In this document: piece after piece, positions 30,931-37,404 of the stretch | Layout of the letters: each line of letters begins with the position of its first letter | Numbering within the stretch: position 1 is the stretch's first letter | Assembly (NCBI GenBank): GCA_944388135.1 | Contig: CALXHP010000012.1 | Coordinates: 1-37,404 of the forward strand | Direction of reading: 5' to 3' | From: an uncultured Gemmiger sp. | GTDB lineage: Bacteria; Bacillota; Clostridia; Oscillospirales; Ruminococcaceae | DNA length: 37,404 bases | Notes under the pieces: model-generated | What the model was told of the DNA's origin: nothing | The model's input: only the letters and a program-made list of their open reading frames with translations | The model's database searches: none | Made by a program: the position numbers and the translations under genes

Positions 30931-32385
30931 ATGATCCATCAATACAAACTGGGCGGTTACAACATCGTGCTGGACGTGTTCAGCGGCAGCGTCCATGCCG
31001 TGGATGACGTGGCCTACGATGCCATCGCCCTCATCGACCAGGGCAAGAGCCGGGAGGAAGCGGCCGCGGCCCTGGAGAAGAAATACGCCGGCCGGCAGGA
31101 CGTCACCCCCGCCGACATCCAGGACTGCCTGGACGACATCGACGAGCTGACCAAGGAGGGCAAGCTCTTTGCCCCCGACGCCTACGCCGACCATGCCTTT
31201 GATTTCAAGAACCGGTCCAACGTGGTGAAGGCTCTCTGCCTCCATGTGGCCCATACCTGCAACCTGAATTGCAGTTACTGCTTCGCCGCCCAGGGCAAGT
31301 TCCACGGCGAGGCCGGCCTCATGAGCTTCGAGACCGGCAAGCAGGCCCTGGATTTCCTGGTGGCCCATTCGGGCACCCGGCGCAATCTGGAGGTGGACTT
31401 CTTCGGCGGCGAACCGCTGATGAACTTTGAGGTCTGCAAGCAGCTGGTGGCCTATGCCCGCAGCATCGAGAAGGAAGCGGGCAAGAATTTCCGGTTCACC
31501 CTGACCACCAACGGCATCGGCATCACCGACGAGGTCATTGAGTGGGCCAACAAGGAGTGCTACAACGTGGTGCTCTCCCTGGACGGCCGCAAGGAAGTGA
31601 ACGACCGGTTCCGGGTAGACCTGGCGGGCAACGGCAGCTATGACCGCATCGTGCCCAAGTTCCAGAAGCTGGTCAAGGCCCGGGGCGGCAAGGGCTATTA
31701 CATGCGGGGCACCTTTACCCACCACAACGTGGATTTCACCAACGATCTCTTCCATATGGCGGACGACCTGGGCTTTACCGAGCTGTCCATGGAACCGGTG
31801 GTGGCCTCCCCCGATTCCCCCGAAGCCCTCACCGAGGAGGACCTGCCCAAGCTGTTTGACCAGTACGAGCTGCTGGCCAAGGACATGCTCCGCCGCCAGA
31901 AGGCGGGCAAGCCCATCACCTTCTACCATTACATTCTGGACCTGAAGCACGGCCCCTGCATCTACAAGCGGATCTCGGGCTGCGGGTCCGGCACCGAGTA
32001 TATGGCCGTTACCCCCTGGGGCGATCTCTATCCCTGCCACCAGTTCGTGGGCGACCCCGACTACAAGCTGGGCAACGTCTGGGACGGCGTGACCAACACC
32101 GCCCTGCGGGATGAGTTCAAGCTCTGCAACGTCTATGCCCGCCCCGACTGCAAGGATTGCTGGGCACGGCTCTACTGCGCGGGCGGCTGCGCGGCCAACG
32201 CCCTCCACGCCACCGGCGACATCCACGGTACCTACGAGTACGGCTGCAAGGTATTCCGCAAGCGGATGGAATGCGCCCTGATGATCCAGGTGGCCCAGCG
32301 CCTCGACCCCGAACTGGCCCGCAACGCCGTGCAGTATGAAAGCGACTGCGACGGCTGCGGCGAAACCAAGGACGCCTGCGACTGA
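30931..32385 (+). CDS. scfB: SCIFF maturase, radical SAM/SPASM protein
   Basis: The 484-residue enzyme carries an N-terminal peptide-recognition domain (about residues 1-95: YKLGGYNIVLDVFSGSVHAV, DIQDCLDDIDEL). The radical SAM core has the cluster motif CNLNCSYC (Cys110, 114, 117), and FFGGEPLMNFE. A SPASM domain binds further iron-sulfur clusters (SGCGSGTEYMAVTPWGDLYPC, CKDCWARLYCAGGCAANAL, then YGCKVFRKRMECAL). It uses S-adenosylmethionine to install thioether cross-links in the SCIFF peptide. Length and order match the known SCIFF maturases. It is in operon with scfA. The stop codon is followed two bases later by a diverged palindrome copy. Confidence 0.96.
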   Translation: MIHQYKLGGYNIVLDVFSGSVHAVDDVAYDAIALIDQGKSREEAAAALEKKYAGRQDVTPADIQDCLDDIDELTKEGKLFAPDAYADHAFDFKNRSNVVKALCLHVAHTCNLNCSYCFAAQGKFHGEAGLMSFETGKQALDFLVAHSGTRRNLEVDFFGGEPLMNFEVCKQLVAYARSIEKEAGKNFRFTLTTNGIGITDEVIEWANKECYNVVLSLDGRKEVNDRFRVDLAGNGSYDRIVPKFQKLVKARGGKGYYMRGTFTHHNVDFTNDLFHMADDLGFTELSMEPVVASPDSPEALTEEDLPKLFDQYELLAKDMLRRQKAGKPITFYHYILDLKHGPCIYKRISGCGSGTEYMAVTPWGDLYPCHQFVGDPDYKLGNVWDGVTNTALRDEFKLCNVYARPDCKDCWARLYCAGGCAANALHATGDIHGTYEYGCKVFRKRMECALMIQVAQRLDPELARNAVQYESDCDGCGETKDACD

Positions 32386-32387
32386 CC

Positions 32388-32427
32388 CCTACTTTCTTTG
32401 TAAAGAAAGTAGGCAAAGAAACTTTAA
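32388..32427 (+). repeat. 3'-UTR palindrome element, copy 9 (diverged)
   Basis: CCTACTTTCTTT and its complement (32388-32413), two bases after the scfB stop, with the tail CAAAGAAACTTTAACC. It is the first member of the tandem array that follows. Confidence 0.75.
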
Positions 32428-32665
32428 CCTTTTACCCGGGAATGAGTAGCGCCGGAAATATGGCGGTCTTGCCTGCACAGAGAGGCAGGGGGAAAGTCTC
32501 TTTGAAAAGAAAGCAGGCAAAGAAACTTTAACCTTTTTACCCGGAAGTGAGAAGTTCCGGAAATATGGCGGTCTCGCCTGCACAGAGAGGCAGGGGGAAA
32601 GTCTCTTTGAAAAGAAAGCAGGCAAAGAAACTGTAACCTTTTTACCCGGGAATGAGTAGTTCCGG
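32412..32665 (+). repeat. Tandem 104/105-bp repeat, 2.4 copies
   Basis: Units start with GGCAAAGAAACT at 32412, 32516 and 32621 (third partial, ending near 32665). Copies differ by only a few bases. Each full unit contains GGAAATATGGCGGTCT, a hairpin-like CTGCACAGAGAGGCAG, and a degenerate palindrome, CTCTTTGAAAAGAAAG, before the next tail. No gene is supported in this stretch. Confidence 0.88.
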
Positions 32666-32690
32666 CAGCGCAAAACCAGAAATACCAGCA

Positions 32691-32721
32691 AAAAAGGCAC
32701 GGTCGAAAGACCGTGCCTTTT
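32691..32721. terminator. Bidirectional terminator between scfB and the surface protein
   Basis: AAAAAGGCACGGTC (32691-32704), tetraloop GAAA, GACCGTGCCTTTT. It lies 13 bases from the stop of the minus-strand gene at 32735. Confidence 0.9.
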
Positions 32722-32734
32722 GGTTTGTGGAAAA

Positions 32735-33919
32735 TCACCGCCGCCGGTGGGAGACAAAGAGCGCGCAGCTCATGATGAGGAAAAACACCGCAATGGCGGC
32801 CACCACCAGCAGGATCAGCTCAAAGATCTTCACGTTGAAGTTGCTCTGCAGCGTCTGGGTGGCGCCCTCGATGGCGGCACTGGTGCTGCTTACCGTGCTG
32901 GAAGCACCGCTCTCCGCCGCAGCCAGCGCTGCCGAAGCGGCATCGGTGTCACCCAAAGCGGTCAGGGCGTCCGCCAGCGCCTGGCCGCCCATGGCTACCA
33001 GACGGTTGTTGGTCTCGCTCTTGACCTTTTCGCCGTTCACCGCGCCGGACAGATATTCCGCCAGCAGGTCGGTGGCACCCCGCAGGGCCGGGGCGTAGTT
33101 TTCATCCACCGTCCAGCCGCTGGTGCTCCACATATTGTTCATATACAGCAGCAGCTGCATGCCGGAGTCCGACAGCATCGAGTTGTAGACGGTTTCCGCA
33201 AAGGTGGTGGAGGAAGTGTCCACCGTGCCGAAGCTCAGCGAGATGAACTGGTAGCACCGGTCATAATCGGTGAGGTCGGCGTAGTAGTTTTTCAGGGCGT
33301 CGGCAATGCTGGTGTCTTTGGTCAGTTGGGACCCCACCACCACCGAGTCCAGGTCCGCCCGCAGGTCCTGGTCCCCGAACTTGCTGGCGGAACCGTCGTC
33401 GTCAATATTGAAGGTGGCCCGCATGGCGTCGGCGTAGCCGGCAGCGTCGTTGGCCTGGCCGTAGTAGACCTGGGCCAGCTCCATGCAGTCGCCGCCCCAG
33501 CTGCCCGTGATGGGCAGGCCGTTGTACACCAGGTTCATCGAAGCCAGCAGATGGCCGAAGTCGATTTTTTCGCCGTTGGGCAGCGTGACGGTGTTCATCC
33601 CCTGCAGGGCCGAAAGATCGGCGTCCTGCTGGGAAACATAGCTCTCAAACTCGGTATCCCGGGTACCTGCCGTCAGCTGCCAGATGGTGGTGTTGTAGTC
33701 ACCGGTGCGGGTGTAGGACAGCGTCAGCAGAATGGGATCGGCATCGTCGTGGTCGGCCGCGTAGTCGTTGGCCAGCTCCTGCAGCCGGCTCAGGCGGTCC
33801 AGCGTGGCGTCGTAGTCCTCGGCCGCGGCACGGGGCGCGGCCCACAGGAACAGGGCCAACACAAACCCCAGCAGACAAAGCAGCCGGGGCAAACGGATCG
33901 TATCGAAATGCGTGGTCAA
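32735..33919 (-). CDS. Uncharacterised exported, membrane-anchored protein
   Basis: I read 394 residues from a TTG at 33919. GGAGGTG sits right before it, with very short spacing, so the start is uncertain. An N-terminal signal sequence (RLLCLLGFVLALFLWAAPRA, then AAAED) is followed by a soluble region of about 330 residues and a C-terminal helix (LILLVVAAIAVFFLIMSCAL) ending SHRRR. The bulk should therefore face outside. Notable blocks are MNTVTLPNGEKIDFGHLLAS and GSWGGDCMELAQVYYG, perhaps an active site, but I recognise no family. A Ser/Ala-rich stretch precedes the anchor. It stands alone between a terminator and its own promoter. Confidence 0.75.
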   Translation of the reverse strand: MTTHFDTIRLPRLLCLLGFVLALFLWAAPRAAAEDYDATLDRLSRLQELANDYAADHDDADPILLTLSYTRTGDYNTTIWQLTAGTRDTEFESYVSQQDADLSALQGMNTVTLPNGEKIDFGHLLASMNLVYNGLPITGSWGGDCMELAQVYYGQANDAAGYADAMRATFNIDDDGSASKFGDQDLRADLDSVVVGSQLTKDTSIADALKNYYADLTDYDRCYQFISLSFGTVDTSSTTFAETVYNSMLSDSGMQLLLYMNNMWSTSGWTVDENYAPALRGATDLLAEYLSGAVNGEKVKSETNNRLVAMGGQALADALTALGDTDAASAALAAAESGASSTVSSTSAAIEGATQTLQSNFNVKIFELILLVVAAIAVFFLIMSCALFVSHRRR

Positions 33920-33955
33920 GCACCTCCAGGGTTGTTTCCGATTTGTAACTTTTAT

Positions 33956-33985
33956 AGTATACCACACTGGCACGTGGTTTGTCAC
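33956..33985 (-). promoter_or_regulatory. Putative promoter of the exported-protein gene
   Basis: On the minus strand GTGACA (33980-33985) and TATACT (33956-33961) are 18 bases apart. It leaves a leader of only about 30 bases, which supports a start near 33919. Confidence 0.5.
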
Positions 33986-34011
33986 GAATTTTTTGTGAAA
34001 TCTACGCCCCC

Positions 34012-34041
34012 TTTACTTGCCCGCCCTCTTTGCCGTATAAT
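34012..34041 (+). promoter_or_regulatory. Putative promoter of the GT-C-like gene
   Basis: TTTACT (34012-34017) and TATAAT (34036-34041) are 18 bases apart. It is divergent from the promoter at 33956. Confidence 0.65.
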
Positions 34042-34074
34042 GGGCCTAACAACCAAACGGAGGAACCAGAATTT

Positions 34075-35853
34075 ATGACCACGGGCAAAAAACACTACGG
34101 CTGGCTGTGGGTGGTGCTGCTCTTTGCGGTGTGCACGGTGGTGTACGGCCTGCTCAGCAGCTATCCCCGGGAACTGGCCGTCTACAGCGACGAGCTGCGC
34201 TACCTGGATGTGGCCCGCAGCCTCTGGCAGGGGCGGGGTCTGCGGGTGCGCAACATGCCCAGCGATTACCAGAAGATCCTTTACCCCCTGTGCATCCTGC
34301 CCGCCCTGGCCCTGAAAACCACCGCCGCCCAGATCACCGCCATCGGCTGGCTGAACGCCGCCTGGGCGTCCAGCACGGTCTTTCCCGCTTTCGCCCTGGC
34401 CCGGGCCACCGGCCAGAACCGGCGGCGCACCGCCTTTCTGGTGGGCATCACGGCGGTGCTGCCTACCCTGTCCGCCTGCTCCACCTTCATGAGCGAGACG
34501 GTCTTTCTGCCCCTCTCTTTGTGGCAGGTCTACTTTCTCTGGCGGGCCATGGCCGCCCCCACCCCCCGGGCTTTCGTCGGCTGGAGCGCCCTGGCCGGGG
34601 CCTGGTGCTGGCTGCTCTATTTAAATAAAGAAGTGGCCCTCTATTACCTCATCGCCTGGGTGCTGCTCCGGGCCTGGGTCCTCTGGCAGGACCGCCGCCG
34701 CTGGCCCGCCGAACTGGCCGGGGTGGCCGCTTTGCTGGGGGCGTTCCTGGTCTGCTTCCTGGCCGCCAAACTCACCCTCTTTGCGGGGCTGGGCAACTCC
34801 TACAACCAGACCGGCTGGCTCACCGCCGAACAGTGGGCTTTTTTGCCCTTTGCGGTGGTCTGCGATGTCCTCTTTACCGTGCTGGCCTTCGGGGTGTTCC
34901 CGGTGCTGGTGCCCCTGGCCGCCCTGCGCCGCCCCCGCCCCGGCACCGACCCCCGCCGCACCCAGCTGCCCCTGCTGGTGCTGCTGGCCCTGGGCATCGG
35001 GGTAGGGGTGGTGGCCTGGAGCATCACCGTGCGGGAGGACCTGGGCTCTGCCTCCCCCCGGCAGCATATGCGGTATCTGGAACCCCTGCTCATCCCCCTG
35101 CTGCTGGCAACGATGGACGCCCTGGACGGCGCCCTGACCCCGGTGCGCCGCCGTGTTCTGGCGGTGCTTACCGCCCTGTGGGGCGCGGGCTTCCTGGTCT
35201 TTTGCCGGGACATCGGCCCCGGCGCCGGGGACAATACCTTTTTGCAGTGGTTCGACTTTGTGGCTGACCGGCTGGACCGGCTGCCGGTGCTGGGCTTGGG
35301 GGGCTGGCTGCTGGTCTGGCGGCTGGCGATCGTGGCGGGCGTCGCCGCCCTGGGGGTTGCCCTGGTACGGCGCAAGGCCCGGCGGGCACTGGCCCTGGCA
35401 GCCCTGGCGCTCTGCGTCCTCTGCTATGCCGGGGAATGGCGGATCAACCGCTGGACCTACGGCGTGGAGGAGGGAACCGTCCGGGACGCCAGCGCCCTCA
35501 ACGATTCCCTCAAAACCCTGGAGGGCACCGTGCTGTTTATCCCCAAGGGGGTGCGCCAGCGGGACAGCCAGCTCATCGACACCTATGTGGACCGGGATGT
35601 CTGCCTCTGCGAGTATGACACCCTGCTGGCGGGGGGATTCCTGGACGACGGGGTGCTGGACCTGGGGACCGAAAAGCCCTACCCCGAATACCCCGGCCGC
35701 CCCTATGAGGACCTGACCGGGGCGGACTGGATTCTCGTCTCCGACGGGGTGCCCCTGGACACCACCGGGCTGGAACCTTCGGGGATTGCCTGCCCGGCGG
35801 GGTACACCCTCTGGCACAACCCCACCCCCGCCCGGGTGGCCTTTACCCAGTGA
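34075..35853 (+). CDS. Multi-pass membrane protein, GT-C glycosyltransferase-like
   Basis: The 592-residue protein has a first helix (WLWVVLLFAVCTVVYGLL) followed by YSDELRYLDVARSLWQGRGL. The Asp-Glu right after helix 1 is the usual catalytic site of GT-C (ArnT/PMT-like) enzymes that use lipid-linked sugars. About eleven or twelve helices fill residues up to about 460. The last 130 residues form an outward soluble domain (VLFIPKGVRQRDSQLIDTYV, ADWILVSDG). It probably glycosylates a cell-envelope component; donor and acceptor are unknown. The ATG at 34075 has GGAGGAA at 34060-34066. It is monocistronic as far as I can see. Confidence 0.82.
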   Translation: MTTGKKHYGWLWVVLLFAVCTVVYGLLSSYPRELAVYSDELRYLDVARSLWQGRGLRVRNMPSDYQKILYPLCILPALALKTTAAQITAIGWLNAAWASSTVFPAFALARATGQNRRRTAFLVGITAVLPTLSACSTFMSETVFLPLSLWQVYFLWRAMAAPTPRAFVGWSALAGAWCWLLYLNKEVALYYLIAWVLLRAWVLWQDRRRWPAELAGVAALLGAFLVCFLAAKLTLFAGLGNSYNQTGWLTAEQWAFLPFAVVCDVLFTVLAFGVFPVLVPLAALRRPRPGTDPRRTQLPLLVLLALGIGVGVVAWSITVREDLGSASPRQHMRYLEPLLIPLLLATMDALDGALTPVRRRVLAVLTALWGAGFLVFCRDIGPGAGDNTFLQWFDFVADRLDRLPVLGLGGWLLVWRLAIVAGVAALGVALVRRKARRALALAALALCVLCYAGEWRINRWTYGVEEGTVRDASALNDSLKTLEGTVLFIPKGVRQRDSQLIDTYVDRDVCLCEYDTLLAGGFLDDGVLDLGTEKPYPEYPGRPYEDLTGADWILVSDGVPLDTTGLEPSGIACPAGYTLWHNPTPARVAFTQ

Positions 35854-35893
35854 AAAATCCCCGGATTTGCAAAGAAATGCCGCGGCTTCGTCC

Positions 35894-35922
35894 TTTACAA
35901 CGCCGCCCAAATACGGTACAAT
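35894..35922 (+). promoter_or_regulatory. Promoter of nfnAB
   Basis: TTTACA (35894-35899) and TACAAT (35917-35922) are 17 bases apart, leaving a leader of about 30 bases before the TTG start. Confidence 0.7.
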
Positions 35923-35960
35923 AAAATGACCAACTAAAACAAAGAGAAGGAGAGATCGCT

Positions 35961-36803
35961 TTGTTCACCATCATGAAACGGCGGGAGCTGAACCCCACCG
36001 TCACCGAACTGTGGATCCATGCGCCCCTCATCGCCAAAAAGGCGAAGGCCGGCCAGTTTATCATTGTGCGTCCCAAGGAGGACTCCGAGCGCATCCCCCT
36101 GACCATCGCGGGGTATGACCGGGAGGCGGGCACCGTCTCCATCATCTTCCAGGTGGTGGGCGGTGGTACCATGGAGCTGAACACCCTCAAGGAGGGCGAA
36201 GCGGTCCATGACTTCGTAGGCCCCCTGGGCAAGGCCACCGAGATCGAAGGCCTGAAAAACGTCTGCGTGGTAGGCGGCGGCGTGGGCTGCGCCATCGCCC
36301 TGCCCGTGGCCCAGGCCCTCCACGCCCAGGGCACCAAGGTTACCGGCATTGTGGGCTTCCGCAACAAGGACCTGGTCATCCTGGAGGAGGAGTTCCGCGC
36401 CTGCTGCGACGACTTCATCATCATGACCGACGACGGCTCCTACGGCGAGAAGGGTGTCGTCACCGCCCCCCTGGAGGCCAAGATCAACGAGGGCGCCAAC
36501 TTTGACGAGGTCATCGCCATCGGCCCGCTGATCATGATGAAATTCGTCGTCAAGACCACCAAACCCCACAACGTCAAGACCGTGGTGTCCATGAACCCCA
36601 TCATGGTGGACGGCACCGGCATGTGCGGCGGCTGCCGCCTGACGGTGGGCGGCAAGACCAAGTTCGCCTGCGTGGACGGCCCCGACTTCGACGGGTTTGA
36701 AGTGGACTTTGACGAGGCAATGCACCGCGGCTCCATGTACAAGCCCTTTGAGGCCCACGCCCGCGAGGAAGAGTGCAATCTGCTGAAACAGGAGGTGCAG
36801 TGA
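35961..36803 (+). CDS. nfnA: NfnA-type FAD/NAD(P)-binding subunit with 2Fe-2S site
   Basis: The 280-residue protein belongs to the ferredoxin-NADP reductase/dihydroorotate dehydrogenase electron-transfer group. It has the FAD site RIPLTIAGYDREAGTVSIIF, the NAD site VGGGVGCAIALPVAQAL, and cysteines of a 2Fe-2S cluster in GMCGGCRLTV and FACVDG (Cys222, 225, 237). With the following gene it forms a complex like NfnAB, which bifurcates electrons between NADPH, NAD and ferredoxin. Annotations as sulfide dehydrogenase or glutamate synthase small subunit partner are possible alternatives. The start is TTG at 35961 with AGAAGGAG upstream. The next gene starts 2 bases after its stop. Confidence 0.87.
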   Translation: MFTIMKRRELNPTVTELWIHAPLIAKKAKAGQFIIVRPKEDSERIPLTIAGYDREAGTVSIIFQVVGGGTMELNTLKEGEAVHDFVGPLGKATEIEGLKNVCVVGGGVGCAIALPVAQALHAQGTKVTGIVGFRNKDLVILEEEFRACCDDFIIMTDDGSYGEKGVVTAPLEAKINEGANFDEVIAIGPLIMMKFVVKTTKPHNVKTVVSMNPIMVDGTGMCGGCRLTVGGKTKFACVDGPDFDGFEVDFDEAMHRGSMYKPFEAHAREEECNLLKQEVQ

Positions 36804-36805
36804 TC

Positions 36806-37404
36806 ATGCCCAACATGGACCCGAAAAAATGTCCCATGCCCAGCCAGGACCCCAACGTCCGGAACAAGAACTTTAAAGAGGTGGCCCTGGGCTACACCGC
36901 TGAGATGGCGGTCAACGAGGCACAGCGCTGCCTCCAGTGCAAGAACCACCCCTGCCGCTCCGGCTGCCCGGTGGATATCGACATTCCCGGCTTCATCGCC
37001 CATGTGGCCAAGGGCGAGTTTGAGGAAGCCTACAAGGTCATCGCCCAGTCCAGCGCCCTGCCCGCCGTCTGCGGCCGGGTCTGCCCCCAGGAAAACCAGT
37101 GTGAAGGCAAATGCGTCCGGGGCATCAAGGGCGAGCCGGTGGGCATCGGCCGTCTGGAACGGTTCGTGGCCGACTGGTACCGGGAGAACGTACATACCAA
37201 ACCCGAAAAGCCCACCCCCAACGGCCACAAGGTGGCGGTCATCGGCGCCGGCCCCTCCGGCCTGACGGTGGCCGGCGACCTGGCCAAGATGGGCTACCAG
37301 GTCACCGTCTATGAGGCCCTCCATGTGGCGGGCGGCGTGCTGATGTACGGCATCCCCGAGTTCCGTCTGCCCAAGGACATCGTCCAGCACGAGGTGGAAG
37401 GCCT
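36806..37404 (+). CDS. nfnB: NfnB/GltD-type FAD-dependent oxidoreductase, 5' part
   Basis: The first 199 codons are present and the gene runs off the window. The N-terminal ferredoxin-like domain has two cysteine sets for 4Fe-4S clusters: CLQCKNHPCRSGCPVDIDIP, and CGRVCPQENQCEGKCVRG. The FAD Rossmann fold follows with VAVIGAGPSGLTVAGDLAKM, and the conserved GGVLMYGIPEFRLPK. This is the pattern of NfnB and of glutamate synthase small subunit (GltD). Its direct pairing with an NfnA-type gene favours NfnB. The ATG at 36806 uses GGAGGTG of the preceding gene end, so the two are coupled. The NADPH domain lies beyond the window. Confidence 0.9.
   Translation, partial: MPNMDPKKCPMPSQDPNVRNKNFKEVALGYTAEMAVNEAQRCLQCKNHPCRSGCPVDIDIPGFIAHVAKGEFEEAYKVIAQSSALPAVCGRVCPQENQCEGKCVRGIKGEPVGIGRLERFVADWYRENVHTKPEKPTPNGHKVAVIGAGPSGLTVAGDLAKMGYQVTVYEALHVAGGVLMYGIPEFRLPKDIVQHEVEG

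Noticed and set aside
30097-32226. Long minus-strand open frame opposite scfB
   Set aside because: It is antisense to a certain gene (scfB) and runs through repeats and terminators, with no recognisable domain.
32412-32665. CRISPR array
   Set aside because: The direct repeats are about 105 bp, contiguous and without unique spacers; no cas gene is present.

Overview
The window is high-GC chromosomal DNA from a Gram-positive gut anaerobe, most likely an Oscillospiraceae/Ruminococcaceae relative of Faecalibacterium, Gemmiger or Subdoligranulum. This is inferred from the strong AAAGGAGG ribosome sites, the SCIFF peptide with its radical-SAM maturase (a clostridial hallmark), NfnAB-type flavin oxidoreductases, and the many lipoproteins and ABC importers. 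I see no rRNA, tRNA, phage gene, transposase or CRISPR array.

Layout: (1) 0.2-2.7 kb: a PNPOx-fold protein, an orphan lipoprotein and a membrane-tethered alpha/beta hydrolase. (2) 2.8-7.4 kb: a tight operon of an ECF-type sigma factor, a multi-pass membrane protein in the anti-sigma position, an ABC ATPase and two paralogous ABC-2 permeases. (3) 7.4-11.0 kb, minus strand: a large cell-surface protein with InlB-type repeats and a DUF2812-like membrane protein. (4) 11.2-12.9 kb: a YesM-like sensor kinase whose 3' end is joined directly to the last ~50 codons of a TRAP-transporter large permease (dctM). This looks like the scar of a deletion that removed a regulator and most of a TRAP operon. 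(5) 13.0-14.6 kb: a YcxB-like, a cupin and a cytidylate-kinase-like gene. (6) 14.6-19.9 kb: two complete polar amino-acid ABC importers in tandem. (7) 20.1-23.0 kb, minus strand: thioredoxin, a thioredoxin-reductase-like flavoprotein without a normal NADPH motif, and an M32 carboxypeptidase. (8) 23.1-27.7 kb: a GT2 glycosyltransferase, a zinc-ribbon membrane protein, a small protein behind paired operator-like palindromes, and an aminopeptidase P. (9) 27.8-30.1 kb: two CobW-type GTPases, one with a huge His/Cys metal-binding insert and one fused to a YcgQ-like C-terminal domain. (10) 30.1-32.4 kb: repeats, a cluster of DnaA-box-like sites, then scfA and scfB. (11) 32.4-37.4 kb: a 105-bp tandem repeat, an orphan surface protein, a GT-C-like membrane protein, and nfnA with the start of nfnB.

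The most unusual signals are non-coding. A 24-bp palindrome (GTTCCTTCTTTG plus its reverse complement) and its variants sit 1-12 bases after the stop codons of seven genes. Each is followed in gene sense by a CRAAGAAAYTYY-like tail. In three of these seven places a terminator hairpin with a conserved CGCAGGG/CCCTGCG core follows. This looks like a mobile or amplified 3'-UTR element. Two separate arrays of about 105-bp period contain decayed copies of it. Other leads are the DnaA-box cluster ahead of scfA, the kinase-dctM scar, the CobW pair, the atypical thioredoxin reductase and the TTGACnnnGTCAA operator pair.
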